A stretch of DNA of 64,000 bases, taken from positions 21,946,619-22,010,618 of the forward strand of contig NC_089863.1 in the NCBI RefSeq assembly GCF_036373705.1, written 5' to 3'. A model generated the notes under the pieces. That model made no database searches. It was not told the origin of the DNA and worked only from the letters and a program-made list of their open reading frames with translations. The translations under genes and the position numbers were made by a program. The stretch comes from Amia ocellicauda. Its lineage: Eukaryota; Chordata; Actinopteri; Amiiformes; Amiidae. Positions 11,274-22,379 of the stretch are shown here, in pieces (the first letter of the stretch is position 1; each line of letters begins with the position of its first letter).

Positions 11274-11399
11274 CATTGGTGAGATGACGTCGTGATCCCA
11301 AAAGTCAAAGTGAAGGAAGCCCTGGCAGAACACAGTCATTGAAAAGTTCATTGTTTTCCATGACGTCGGCAACGACTCAATTTGATCAGTGGAACACAA

Positions 11400-11482
11400 G
11401 TCAGGATGGCCGAGTGGTGTAAGGTGCTGCGTGCAGGTCATCGTCTCCTGTAGAGGCTTGGCTTTGAATCCCACCTCTGACA
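11400..11482 (+). pseudogene. tRNA-Leu(CAG)-derived relic, unit 2
   Basis: Same structure and same mispaired anticodon stem as in unit 1. Confidence 0.65.
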
Positions 11483-12069
11483 AGGGTCCTTTTACCACTC
11501 AGGAGCACACACTTACCCGTGCTGGCGACAAGGACAACAAGAGTTGAGGACTGTGTTGAAAACGACATTACACAAAGAATTCAATGTTGAAAGACATACA
11601 TCAATACATAAATCAATGGACATGTATTTATTCATTGATTGATTGACTTCAACATGTCTTAATTTAGTCGCTGTACCCACAAAGCAACACTCAGCATAGT
11701 GGAGGCTATAGCTCGGCGTTATTGCGTGTACCTTACATGTATCACCCCTGGCACCTGGCCCTGATAACTCCCTACTTTTTGACCACAGTCTGTCTGTGAC
11801 TTCAACCCGAGAAGTAAAAATGATGCACATAAGGCGCTTGCAATCTCGTTGTTTCAATCACATATCACAGTGGATGCGTACACACGGTGTTTCTCTGAGA
11901 TTGCTGGGACAGTAACGAATGTGTTCCTTGCTATACATGTCATCTAGCGCACAGTAGCTTTTTCTCCTTCTTTTTGCCCATATCATCCACATATTGTGCC
12001 TTTGGGGAACGCCTCCGAAACAGATTTAGAATGCTCTGAGATTCAAGAAACGACAGTGCAACTCTTTTC

Positions 12070-12977
12070 CAGGGTTGTGGGTAACGCGTTACTAAGTAAC
12101 GCATTACAGTAATGTTATTACTTTTGGTAGTAACGAGTAACGTAACGTGGTATGGTTCCAAAAGGAGAAATAATATTACAGTTACTGATTCCTTTTTTTT
12201 GTTCTCGTTACTGCATTACACATTGTAACGATATGGTCTTAATAAGGACGATAAGGACGTCTATGTCGTACATTAAAAATATTAGAAAAACTGTCGTTTG
12301 CAGTTACAAATCTGTAGTAAGAGTAATAAGTTAAAGGAGTCAAGTTGAGACATTTAAGATGCAGATCTACTAGCACATATCTTGATGATGATTACAATAA
12401 TAACAATAATAAAAATAAATAGCAAAGATGTATTTTAGTGTTGCACGTTTTCTTATGGTAACGTAATGCTTGTCTGAGTATAATGTTGTCTATACACGTT
12501 TAGCTACTGCTAATATCTCTTAACAGAAACGTGTATTTATTATGCTGTCTCCAATCATCTAAAGCACAAAGAATAAAACAGCCACAAAAGTCCTTTCCAC
12601 ACCAGGCTCTATCGCTCGTAGTGTTGCTTTCTGTCTTCATTTTTAAAACGAAACACAGAACCAAACCCACAATCGCTCCGCTCCTCCCACAACAGGGGGT
12701 GGACTTCCGACACTGGCCTGGTTTTCCTGTGGCGCTTTATTAAAACAACAAAAGATAACAGTATGTCTCTGTCATTATCAACTGCTTGTGTTGGTGTAGC
12801 TTTGAAATTGTTTATTGAGGTCCCGCAACGTTTGGGGTGTAATGCAGAGTAATGTAAAAGTAAAGTAACTAATTACATTCTCCAGGAAGTAATAAGTAAA
12901 GTGTTTAGTTACTTTTGATATGAGTAACGAGTACAATGTAAGACATTACTTTTTGTGAGTAACGACCCCAAACACTG
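12070..12977. mobile_element. hAT-type non-autonomous element, unit 2
   Basis: 908 bp, with the same ends and the same CTCTTTTC duplication as unit 1. Confidence 0.75.
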
Positions 12978-13228
12978 CTCTTTTCCTTCTCTTTTGGCTT
13001 GTTTGTTTGTTGTTGAAGGAGATACAAAGTTTGAGAGTGTCTCGTTTTATTTCTGAAATATAACTCCCAGAAAGTATGGTCTTTGTGTTCTTGAAATTGA
13101 ATAACCTCAAAAGAAAGAAATGGTCCAATGAATTGCCGAAGAAAAGTCTAGCCGCTGTATTCTGGAATGAAGAAAAAAATGAAATGACAAGGGCAATCAA
13201 AGCAAGTAAGACAGTAGGCTGTGTGGCA

Positions 13229-13299
13229 TACGCTAGCCAGAAATCGAACGCAACTCACAAGAACAGGAACCTTGTATGATACCACTACACCACTGGCGC
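13229..13299 (-). pseudogene. tRNA-Gly-derived relic with CCT anticodon, unit 3
   Basis: Same as unit 1. Confidence 0.65.
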
Positions 13300-13549
13300 T
13301 GCGGGGAAGCTCTAGATTCTGTCACCGAAGCAAATGCACAAGACATATAAAACGCGTCCCCTGGGGCACAATGGTCTTTTAATAATTATCTGTAATAATC
13401 TGCAGTCGAACTGCTTAATACGTACCTAGCTAATCACTACATCACAGGCGCATGGTTGTCATTCGGGGAAAATATGTGTTCACGAATGTTCATCGGAGTG
13501 GTTGTCATGCTAAGAGGTCAGTTGGAGTAGAGGGAGCTGGCCATGCCGT

Positions 13550-13622
13550 GCCTCGTTGGCGCAGTAGGTAGCGCGTCAGTCTCATAATCTGAAGGTGGTG
13601 AGTTTGACCCTCACACGGGGCA
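13550..13622 (+). tRNA. tRNA-Met(CAT) elongator, unit 3
   Basis: Stems pair as in unit 2. The T loop reads TTTGACC, changing the near-invariant C56 of box B. Activity is uncertain. Confidence 0.7.
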
Positions 13623-13737
13623 GGCACTCTTCCTTTATCTTTGAGTTCTACCACACTGATATCCAGCTGCAGAAAAAAGGCGCACACCTGTGCAATAAAG
13701 TGGTTGCTTGCGCTGTCTGAAGAAATTCATGGCAAAA

Positions 13738-13810
13738 TGCCAAATCCTGGGATGGAACAAGGGACCTTTAGATGTTCAGTCTATCGCTCCCCCAACTGAG
13801 CTATTTCGGC
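13738..13810 (-). pseudogene. tRNA-Phe(GAA)-derived relic, unit 3
   Basis: Same defects as in unit 1. Confidence 0.65.
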
Positions 13811-13936
13811 CATTGCTGAGATGACGTCGTGATCCCAAAAGTCAAAGTGAAGGAAGCCCTGGCAGAACACAGTCATTGAAAAGTTCATTGTTTTCCATGA
13901 CGTCGGCAACAACTCAATTTGATCACTGCAACACAA

Positions 13937-14018
13937 GTCAGGATGGCCGAGCGGTGTAAGGTGCTGCGTGCAGGTCATCGTCTCCTGTAGAGGCTTGGCT
14001 TGAATCCCACCTCTGAGA
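13937..14018 (+). pseudogene. tRNA-Leu(CAG)-derived relic, unit 3
   Basis: One base shorter before the T loop than units 1-2, and the 3' acceptor strand reads CTCTGAGA. Shared with unit 4. Confidence 0.65.
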
Positions 14019-14605
14019 AGGGTCCTTTTACCACTCAGGAGCACACACTTACCCGTGCTGGCGACAAGGACAACAAGAGTTGAGGACTGTGTTGAAAACG
14101 ACATTACACAAAGAATTCAATGTTGAAAGAAATACATCAATACATAAATCAATGGACATGTATTTATTCATTGATTGATTGACTTCAACATGTCTTAATT
14201 TAGTCGCTGTACCCACAAAGCAACACTCAGCATAGTGGAGGCTATAGCTCGGCGTTATTGCGTGTACCTTACATGTATCACCCCTGGCACCTGGCCCTGA
14301 TAACTCCCTACTTTTTGACCACAGTCTGTCTGTGACTTCAACCCGAGAAGTAAAAATGATGCACATAAGGCGCTTGCAATCTCGTTGTTTCAATCACATA
14401 TCACAGTGGATGCGTACACACGGTGTTTCTCTGAGATTGCTGGGACAGTAACGAATGTGTTCCTTGCTATACATGTCATCTAGCGCACAGTAGCTTTTTC
14501 TCCTTCTTTTTGCCCATATCATCCACATATTGTGCCTTTGGGGAACGCCTCCGAAACAGATTTAGAATGCTCTGAGATTCAAGAAACGACAGTGCAACTC
14601 TTTTC

Positions 14606-15513
14606 CAGGGTTGTGGGTAACGCGTTACTAAGTAACGCATTACAGTAATGTTATTACTTTTGGTAGTAACGAGTAACGTAACGTGGTATGGTTCCAAAAG
14701 GAGAAATAATATTACAGTTACTGATTCCTTTTTTTTGTTCTCGTTACTGCATTACACATTGTAACGATATGGTCTTAATAAGGACGATAAGGACGTCTAT
14801 GTCGTACATTAAAAATATTAGAAAAACTGTCGTTTGCAGTTACAAATCTGTAGTAAGAGTAATAAGTTAAAGGAGTCAAGTTGAGACATTTAAGATGCAG
14901 ATCTACTAGCACATATCTTGATGATGATTACAATAATAACAATAATAAAAATAAATAGCAAAGATGTATTTTAGTGTTGCACGTTTTCTTATGGTAACGT
15001 AATGCTTGTCTGAGTATAATGTTGTCTATACACGTTTAGCTACTGCTAATATCTCTTAACAGAAACGTGTATTTATTATGCTGTCTCCAATCATCTAAAG
15101 CACAAAGAATAAAACAGCCACAAAAGTCCTTTCCACACCAGGCTCTATCGCTCGTAGTGTTGCTTTCTGTCTTCATTTTTAAAACGAAACACAGAACCAA
15201 ACCCACAATCGCTCCGCTCCTCCCACAACAGGGGGTGGACTTCCGACACTGGCCTGGTTTTCCTGTGGCGCTTTATTAAAACAACAAAAGATAACAGTAT
15301 GTCTCTGTCATTATCAACTGCTTGTGTTGGTGTAGCTTTGAAATTGTTTATTGAGGTCCCGCAACGTTTGGGGTGTAATGCAGAGTAATGTAAAAGTAAA
15401 GTAACTAATTACATTCTCCAGGAAGTAATAAGTAAAGTGTTTAGTTACTTTTGATATGAGTAACGAGTACAATGTAAGACATTACTTTTTGTGAGTAACG
15501 ACCCCAAACACTG
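14606..15513. mobile_element. hAT-type non-autonomous element, unit 3
   Basis: 908 bp, practically the same as unit 2. Confidence 0.75.
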
Positions 15514-15764
15514 CTCTTTTCCTTCTCTTTTGGCTTGTTTGTTTGTTGTTGAAGGAGATACAAAGTTTGAGAGTGTCTCGTTTTATTTCTGAAATATAAC
15601 TCCCAGAAAGTATGGTCTTTGTGTTCTTGAAATTGAATAACCTCAAAAGAAAGAAATGGTCCAATGAATTGCCGAAGAAAAGTCTAGCCGCTGTATTCTG
15701 GAATGAAGAAAAAAATGAAATGACAAGGGCAATCAAAGCAAGTAAGACAGTAGGCTGTGTGGCA

Positions 15765-15835
15765 TACGCTAGCCAGAAATCGAACGCAACTCACAAGAAC
15801 AGGAACCTTGTATGATACCACTACACCACTGGCGC
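15765..15835 (-). pseudogene. tRNA-Gly-derived relic with CCT anticodon, unit 4
   Basis: Same as unit 1. Confidence 0.65.
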
Positions 15836-16085
15836 TGCGGGGAAGCTCTAGATTCTGTCACCGAAGCAAATGCACAAGACATATAAAACGCGTCCCCTGG
15901 GGCACAATGGTCTTTTAATAATTATCTGTAATAATCTGCAGTCGAACTGCTTAATACGTACCTAGCTAATCACTACATCACAGGCGCATGGTTGTCATTC
16001 GGGGAAAATATGTGTTCACGAATGTTCATCGGAGTGGTTGTCATGCTAAGAGGTCAGTTGGAGTAGAGGGAGCTGGCCATGCCGT

Positions 16086-16158
16086 GCCTCGTTGGCGCAG
16101 TAGGTAGCGCGTCAGTCTCATAATCTGAAGGTGGTGAGTTTGACCCTCACACGGGGCA
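16086..16158 (+). tRNA. tRNA-Met(CAT) elongator, unit 4
   Basis: Same as unit 3, including the TTTGACC T loop. Units 3 and 4 are sister duplicates. Confidence 0.7.
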
Positions 16159-16273
16159 GGCACTCTTCCTTTATCTTTGAGTTCTACCACACTGATATCC
16201 AGCTGCAGAAAAAAGGCGCACACCTGTGCAATAAAGTGGTTGCTTGCGCTGTCTGAAGAAATTCATGGCAAAA

Positions 16274-16346
16274 TGCCAAATCCTGGGATGGAACAAGGGA
16301 CCTTTAGATGTTCAGTCTATCGCTCCCCCAACTGAGCTATTTCGGC
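16274..16346 (-). pseudogene. tRNA-Phe(GAA)-derived relic, unit 4
   Basis: Same as unit 3. Confidence 0.65.
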
Positions 16347-16472
16347 CATTGCTGAGATGACGTCGTGATCCCAAAAGTCAAAGTGAAGGAAGCCCTGGCA
16401 GAACACAGTCATTGAAAAGTTCATTGTTTTCCATGACGTCGGCAACGACTCAATTTGATCACTGCAACACAA

Positions 16473-16554
16473 GTCAGGATGGCCGAGCGGTGTAAGGTGC
16501 TGCGTGCAGGTCATCGTCTCCTGTAGAGGCTTGGCTTGAATCCCACCTCTGAGA
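16473..16554 (+). pseudogene. tRNA-Leu(CAG)-derived relic, unit 4
   Basis: Same as unit 3. Confidence 0.65.
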
Positions 16555-17139
16555 AGGGTCCTTTTACCACTCAGGAGCACACACTTACCCGTGCTGGCGA
16601 CAAGGACAACAAGAGTTGAGGACTGTGTTGAAAACGACATTACACAAAGAATTCAATGTTGAAAGAAATACATCAATACATAAATCAATGGACATGTATT
16701 TATTCATTGATTGATTGACTTCAACATGTCTTAATTTAGTCGCTGTACCCACAAAGCAACACTCAGCATAGTGGAGGCTATAGCTCGGCGTTATTGCGTG
16801 TACCTTACATGTATCACCCCTGGCACCTGGCCCTGATAACTCCCTACTTTTTGACCACAGTCTGTCTGTGACTTCAACCCGAGAAGTAAAAATGATGCAC
16901 ATGGGCGCTTGCAATCTCGTTGTTTCAATCACATATCACAGTGGATGCGTACACACGGTGTTTCTCGGAGATTGCTGGGACAGTAACGAATGTGTTCCTT
17001 GCTTTACATGTCATCTAGCGCACAGTAGCTTTTTCTCCTTCTTTTTGCCCATATCATCCACATATTGTGCCTTTGGGGAACGCCTCCGAAACAGATTTAG
17101 AATGCTTGAGATTTAAGAAACGACAGTGCAACTCTTTTC

Positions 17140-18047
17140 CAGGGTTGTGGGTAACGCGTTACTAAGTAACGCATTACAGTAATGTTATTACTTTTGGTAG
17201 TAACGAGTAACGTAACGTGGTATGGTTCCAAAAGGAGTAATAATATTACAGTTACTGATTCCTTTTTTTTGTTCTCGTTACTGCATTACACATTGTAACG
17301 ATATGGTCTTAATAAGGACGATAAGGACGTCTATGTCGTACACTAAAAATATTAGAAAAACTGTCGTTTGCAGTTACAAATCTGTAGTAAGAGTAATAAG
17401 TTAAAGGAGTCAAGTTGAGACATTTAAGATGCAGATCTACTAGCACATATCTTGATGATGATTACAATAATAACAATAATAAAAATAAATAGCAAAGATG
17501 TATTTTAGTGTTGCACGTTTTCTTATGGTAACGTAATGCTTGTCTGAGTATAATGTTGTCTATACACGTTTAGCTACTGCTAATATCTCTTAACAGAAAC
17601 GTGTATTTATTATGCTGTCTCCAATCATCTAAAGCACAAAGAATAAAACAGCCACAAAAGTCCTTTCCACACCAGGCTCTATCGCTCGTAGTGTTGCTTT
17701 CTGTCTTCATTTTTAAAACGAAACACAGAACCAAACCCACAATCGCTCCGCTCCTCCCACAACAGGGGGTGGACTTCCGACACTGGCCTGGTTTTCCTGT
17801 GGCGCTTTATTAAAACAACAAAAGATAACAGTATGTCTCTGTCATTATCAACTGCTTGTGTTGGTGTAGCTTTGAAATTGTTTATTGAGGTCCCGCAACG
17901 TTTGGGGTGTAATGCAGAGTAATGTAAAAGTAAAGTAACTAATTACATTCTCCAGGAAGTAATAAGTAAAGTGTTTAGTTACTTTTGATATGAGTAACGA
18001 GTACAATGTAAGACATTACTTTTTGTGAGTAACGACCCCAAACACTG
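17140..18047. mobile_element. hAT-type non-autonomous element, unit 4
   Basis: 908 bp. The left flank has lost two bases (AATGCTTGAG), a change shared with unit 5. Confidence 0.75.
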
Positions 18048-18298
18048 CTCTTTTCCTTCTCTTTTGGCTTGTTTGTTTGTTGTTGAAGGAGATACAAAGT
18101 TTGAGAGTGTCTCGTTTTATTTCTGAAATATAACTCCCAGAAAGTATGGTCTTTGTGTTCTTGAAATTGAATAACCTCAAAAGAAAGAAATGGTCCAATG
18201 AATTGCCGAAGAAAAGTCTAGCCGCTGTATTCTGGAATGAAGAAAAAAATGAAATGACAAGGGCAATCAAAGCAAGTAAGACAGTAGGCTGTGTGGCA

Positions 18299-18369
18299 TA
18301 CGCTAGCCAGAAATCGAACGCAACTCACAAGAACAGGAACCTTGTATGATACCACTACACCACTGGCGC
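18299..18369 (-). pseudogene. tRNA-Gly-derived relic with CCT anticodon, unit 5
   Basis: Same as unit 1. Confidence 0.65.
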
Positions 18370-18619
18370 TGCGGGGAAGCTCTAGATTCTGTCACCGAAG
18401 CAAATGCACAAGACATATAAAACGCGTCCCCTGGGGCACAATGGTCTTTTAATAATTATCTGTAATAATCTGCAGTCGAACTGCTTAATACGTACCTAGC
18501 TAATCACTACATCACAGGCGCATGGGTGTCATTCGGGGAAAATATGTGTTCACGAATGTTCATCGGAGTGGTTGTCATGCTAAGAGGTCAGTTGGAGTAG
18601 AGGGAGCTGGCCATGCCGT

Positions 18620-18692
18620 GCCTCGTTGGCGCAGTAGGTAGCGCGTCAGTCTCATAATCTGAAGGTGGTGAGTTCGACCCTCACACGGGGCA
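18620..18692 (+). tRNA. tRNA-Met(CAT) elongator, unit 5
   Basis: All arms pair and the T loop is canonical (TTCGACC). Same sequence as unit 2. Confidence 0.85.
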
Positions 18693-18807
18693 AGCACTCT
18701 TCCTTTATCTTTGAGTTCTACCACACTGATCTCCAGCTGCAGAAAAAAGGCGCACACCTGTGCAATAAAGTGGTTGCTTGCGCTGTCTGAAGAAATTCAT
18801 GGCAAAA

Positions 18808-18880
18808 TGCCAAATCCTGGGATGGAACAAGGGACCTTTAGATGTTCAGTCTATCGCTCCCCCAACTGAGCTATTTCGGC
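18808..18880 (-). pseudogene. tRNA-Phe(GAA)-derived relic, unit 5
   Basis: Same defects as in unit 1. Confidence 0.65.
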
Positions 18881-19006
18881 CATTGGTGAGATGACGTCGT
18901 GATCCCAAAAGTCAAAGTGAAGGAAGCCCTGGCAGAACACAGTCATTGAAAAGTTCATTGTTTTCCATGACGTCGGCAACGACTCAATTTGATCACTGCA
19001 ACACAA

Positions 19007-19088
19007 GTCAGGATGGCCGAGTGGTGTAAGGTGCTGCGTGCAGGTCATCGTCTCCTGTAGAGGCTTGGCTTGAATCCCACCTCTGACA
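19007..19088 (+). pseudogene. tRNA-Leu(CAG)-derived relic, unit 5
   Basis: Short form like units 3-4, but with the CTCTGACA 3' end. Confidence 0.65.
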
Positions 19089-19673
19089 AGGGTCCTTTTA
19101 CCACTCAGGAGCACACACTTACCCATGCTGGCGACAAGGACAACAAGAGTTGAGGACTGTGTTGAAAACGACATTACACAAAGAATTCAATGTTGAAAGA
19201 AATACATCAATACATAAATCAATGGACATGTATTTATTCATTGATTGATTGACTTCAACATGTCTTAATTTAGTCGCTGTACCCACAAAGCAACACTCAG
19301 CATAGTGGAGGCTATAGCTCGGCGTTATTGCGTGTACCTTACATGTATCACCCCTGGCACCTGGCCCTGATAACTCCCTACTTTTTGACCACAGTCTGTC
19401 TGTGACTTCAACCCGAGAAGTAAAAATGATGCACATGGGCGCTTGCAATCTCGTTGTTTCAATCACATATCACAGTGGATGCGTACACACGGTGTTTCTC
19501 GGAGATTGCTGGGACAGTAACGAATGTGTTCCTTGCTTTACATGTCATCTAGCGCACAGTAGCTTTTTCTCCTTCTTTTTGCCCATATCATCCACATATT
19601 GTGCCTTTGGGGAACGCCTCCGAAACAGATTTAGAATGCTTGAGATTTAAGAAACGACAGTGCAACTCTTTTC

Positions 19674-20426
19674 CAGGGTTGTGGGTAACGCGTTACTAAG
19701 TAACGCATTACAGTAATGTTATTACTTTTGGTAGTAACGAGTAACGTAACGTGGTATGGTTCCAAAAGGAGTAATAATATTACAGTTACTGATTCCTTTT
19801 TTTTGTTCTCGTTACTGCATTACACATTGTAACGATATGGTCTTAATAAGGACGATAAGGACGTCTATGTCGTACATTAAGAATATTAGAAAAACTGTCG
19901 TTTGCAGTTACAAATCTGTAGTAAGAGTAATAAGTTAAAGGAGTCAAGTTGAGACATTTAAGATGCAGATCTACTAGCACATATCTTGATGATGATTACA
20001 ATAATAACAATAATAAAAATAAATAGCAAAGATGTATTTTAGTGTTGCACGTTTTCTTATGGTAACGTAATGCTTGTCTGAGTATAATGTTGTCTATACA
20101 CGTTTAGCTACTGCTAATATCTCTTAACAGAAACGTGTATTTATTATGCTGTCTCCAATCATCTAAAGCACAAAGAATAAAACAGCCACAAAAGTCCTTT
20201 CCACACCAGGCTCTATCGCTCGTAGTGTTGCTTTCTGTCTTCATTTTTAAAACGAAACACAAAACCAAACCCACAATCGCTCCGCTCCTCCCACAACAGG
20301 GGGTGGACTTCCGACACTGGCCTGGTTTTCCTGTGGCGCTTTATTAAAACAACAAAAGATAACAGTATGTCTCTGTCATTATCAACTGCTTGTGTTGGTG
20401 TAGCTTTGAAATTGTTTATTGAGGTC
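19674..20426. mobile_element. hAT-type element of unit 5, left part, split by the Polinton
   Basis: Same left end as its siblings. It is interrupted after GAGGTC at 20421-20426, and the remainder resumes at 37236 with the duplicated GAGGTC. The siblings show the unbroken site. Confidence 0.85.
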
Positions 20427-20611
20427 AGTAGATAGTAGGGTTTTTTGGGCGCGGCCTATTTTGTTATGACGTATGCCCTAAGCTTATTAATATTCCTACG
20501 TCATAATTGGGGGGCGTGATTTTAGGTAGATTTATTTCCTTAATTATTCCTACGTCATATCCGTCAGAAAGTGTACACCCATAAAACCCTGAACAACAAG
20601 GCCGCCCATAA
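20427..20611 (+). repeat. Polinton left terminal inverted repeat
   Basis: 185 bp, the reverse complement of 37051-37235. Contains three TGACGT/ACGTCA cores. Terminal repeats probably serve as replication start and integrase-recognition sites, as in related protein-primed elements. Confidence 0.95.
20467..20558. promoter_or_regulatory. cluster of ATF/CREB-like sites in the left TIR
   Basis: TGACGTAT at 20467-20474, TACGTCAT at 20497-20504 and TACGTCAT at 20551-20558. Each contains the core bound by ATF/CREB factors. Adenovirus early promoters use TGACGT sites. The copies recur mirrored in the right TIR. Regulatory use is inferred. Confidence 0.5.
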
Positions 20612-20655
20612 AGACCCCCACCCCTCTGAAGGCAACGCCCCGAAACTCTCCTCTC

Positions 20656-20663
20656 TATTTAAG
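20656..20663 (+). promoter_or_regulatory. TATA-like box for the first rightward gene
   Basis: TATTTAAG lies about 70 bases before the ATG at 20730, just inside the TIR, and fits a leftmost promoter that also uses the TIR sites. Confidence 0.4.
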
Positions 20664-20729
20664 AACCCGCGCTGCTTTTAGGCAATACCTCTTTAATTCT
20701 CAGCATCTGAAACATCCCGCTTCTTCAAC

Positions 20730-21440
20730 ATGGCCAGCGACATCAACATGAAACCCCGCAAGAAACAATCCCGGGCAAGGGTTCCTGTACTCACCAATTT
20801 GAAGATTGAACACTCCTGGGTGTTGTTCTGGGGGGGTCGACGGGGTTACCGCTTTAAAAGGGATCCCAGCTATGTTGGAGTGGAGCTTTATGCTTTGGGA
20901 GAGAAGGAGGGTACGTTGGAACCTTTTGAGACGGTGATTGAATACTCTTATGAGGACTGGTTGAAGGTGATGGCATGGAGAGACCAGGGGCTTGTGGATA
21001 AGACTCTAGAAGGCTTGCATGAGGTTCCAAGAGAAGGCGAAACGGAGTCTCCGACGCAGAGTTTTGAAAGGTGTGAATGGGAAAGCTTGCAGAACTATGG
21101 TACAGTGGTGAAGAGTCTATCTCTAACTACTGATCGTAAGGTTTTGTTTAGCAGTACCCTGGTTACAAACCCTATTGAAGGGGTTGTGGAGGATCCAGAA
21201 AAACAGGTTACTGAAATTATGTTTGACGCCGTGGACTGGCCGTTCTTGAAAGAGGTCATAAACTGTATAAATGATGGTTTTGACATCTTGACCAAATGTT
21301 CACAACTGGATTCTGTTAGAAGGAGAATATGCTGGATTATGGATTATATAGCCCCCTTGAATGACGACGACGATGATAAAACAGACGACCTGTGGGGGTT
21401 TGGAGGGGGGTCTGACGGCTCAGGGTCTACTCTCTTCTAA
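20730..21440 (+). CDS. Polinton accessory protein, possible PC4-like domain
   Basis: 236 residues, first gene of the rightward block. A basic start (KPRKKQSRARV) is followed at about 25-90 by a segment rich in beta-type residues, with FKRDPSYVGVELY and IEYSYEDWLKVM. Its spacing recalls the single-stranded DNA-binding PC4 coactivator fold, in which a strand-rich region ends with a W-containing helix start. That likeness is weak and is my inference. The middle is serine/threonine-rich. The C terminus is strongly acidic (five Asp in a row near 215) and then glycine-rich, as in some activators or DNA-mimic tails. I cannot name a family. Its position next to the TIR suggests early expression. Confidence 0.7.
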   Translation: MASDINMKPRKKQSRARVPVLTNLKIEHSWVLFWGGRRGYRFKRDPSYVGVELYALGEKEGTLEPFETVIEYSYEDWLKVMAWRDQGLVDKTLEGLHEVPREGETESPTQSFERCEWESLQNYGTVVKSLSLTTDRKVLFSSTLVTNPIEGVVEDPEKQVTEIMFDAVDWPFLKEVINCINDGFDILTKCSQLDSVRRRICWIMDYIAPLNDDDDDKTDDLWGFGGGSDGSGSTLF

Positions 21441-21455
21441 GAGGGCGGTGTGTCG

Positions 21456-21483
21456 TGACGTAGTGAAGAGATAGGATAAAAGG
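21456..21483 (+). promoter_or_regulatory. ATF-like site and TATA-like box before the second gene
   Basis: TGACGTAG at 21456-21463 is followed by GATAAAAGG at 21475-21483, about 36 bases before the ATG at 21519. The pairing resembles a compact viral promoter. Confidence 0.45.
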
Positions 21484-21518
21484 CGCAACAATTCATTCAT
21501 GGTTTAAAATTAAAGAGA

Positions 21519-22367
21519 ATGTCTTACCCGAAAGCTGCGGACGTCGACAGGCTCTACAGGCCTCTTCAAACCCGGGATCAACCCTGGTTCTATTCCCCAG
21601 ATTTTGTATACACACCGGAACCCTCTGACTGCGGTTACCCGCCAAGACCTCAGACCCCGGTCCCTCAGGACGAAACAACATGCGGGGCGATGGATGTCCA
21701 AATGAGTCTCGTGGATCCCCAGCCTCTGGAGCTCCTGGAGGGCCTCGATTTTGCCGAACTGTCTACCGTCTGTGCGTCTCAGGAGGGGGTCAGTCCAATG
21801 GATGTAGAAACACCCCACAAACCACCAGGCGACCCAATGAGCATCGGACTGTCTCGGGGGCGTGATGAAGACGCAGGATTTATGCCCGGGGTATGTGACC
21901 AAGTAAGCAGAGTGGTTAAAAGCACCCTGGTGTATATTCTGAGTGCTCTCATCGACAGAGCTCTGAAAGAAGTCTGTCGAGGGTGTGAAGTGAATCACCC
22001 CAGTCAGTTGAGACACAGTTGTTTGTTTGAACCAGACCGTTACTATTTCCTGTTCTATTTCAACGTGTTTTACAGAAGACTGAACAAACCGTGGCTGAAA
22101 CCGGCACTAATCAAGGCTCTGTCTTACTCCCACATACATGTCACTGCGGGACAAGTCCAGAAAATCATAGATGAGATTTTGCTGGAGCTGAAAAAGGAGC
22201 CGTTTATAATAGAGAAACTTGGGCAGCTGCTCAATGACCTGGATGAGCCAAGTAGAAAAACCGCTGGCAAGCTAAAAGCTTATTTCTTCCGTAAAGAAGT
22301 TAAAGCTGGGGGCAGCGACGAAGAATTCGACATCTACGCCACTGATTCAGACTCTGACCTGAACTAA
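21519..22367 (+). CDS. Polinton accessory protein with CxxC...HPSQ...HxC zinc-binding-like motif
   Basis: 282 residues. The first ~115 are proline-rich and probably disordered. Residues from about 125 form a helical part with VCRGCEVNHPSQLRHSCL near 152-169, whose Cys and His spacing suggests a zinc site. A motif of this form recurs, to my knowledge, in proteins encoded by vertebrate Polinton-type elements. The tail is acidic with serine and aspartate repeats (DSDSD), suggestive of casein kinase 2 sites. The function is not known. It may be a regulatory protein given its disordered start and acidic end. The ATG is preceded by a TATA-like box, and the stop lies 12 bases before the next ATG. 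Confidence 0.75.
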   Translation: MSYPKAADVDRLYRPLQTRDQPWFYSPDFVYTPEPSDCGYPPRPQTPVPQDETTCGAMDVQMSLVDPQPLELLEGLDFAELSTVCASQEGVSPMDVETPHKPPGDPMSIGLSRGRDEDAGFMPGVCDQVSRVVKSTLVYILSALIDRALKEVCRGCEVNHPSQLRHSCLFEPDRYYFLFYFNVFYRRLNKPWLKPALIKALSYSHIHVTAGQVQKIIDEILLELKKEPFIIEKLGQLLNDLDEPSRKTAGKLKAYFFRKEVKAGGSDEEFDIYATDSDSDLN

Positions 22368-22379
22368 GGGACTTTGAAC

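Larger units (their letters stand above)
8066..20426. repeat. tRNA block B tandem array, left part (about 2.53 kb units)
   Basis: Nearly five tandem units, with successive spacings of 2536-2537, 2536, 2534 and 2534 bases. Each unit holds a Gly-derived relic (minus), Met(CAT) (plus), a Phe relic (minus), a Leu relic (plus), about 590 bp of spacer without a gene, and a hAT-type element of about 0.9 kb followed by about 250 bp of spacer. Units 2-5 are nearly identical. Unit 1 has more differences, including a damaged Met. The array continues at 37236 after the Polinton. Short open frames repeated in every unit are chance frames. Confidence 0.9.

Noticed and set aside
21510-22016. 168-residue minus-strand frame over the second Polinton gene
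   Set aside because: Shadow of the plus-strand gene, which has the better start, promoter-like signals and conserved motif.
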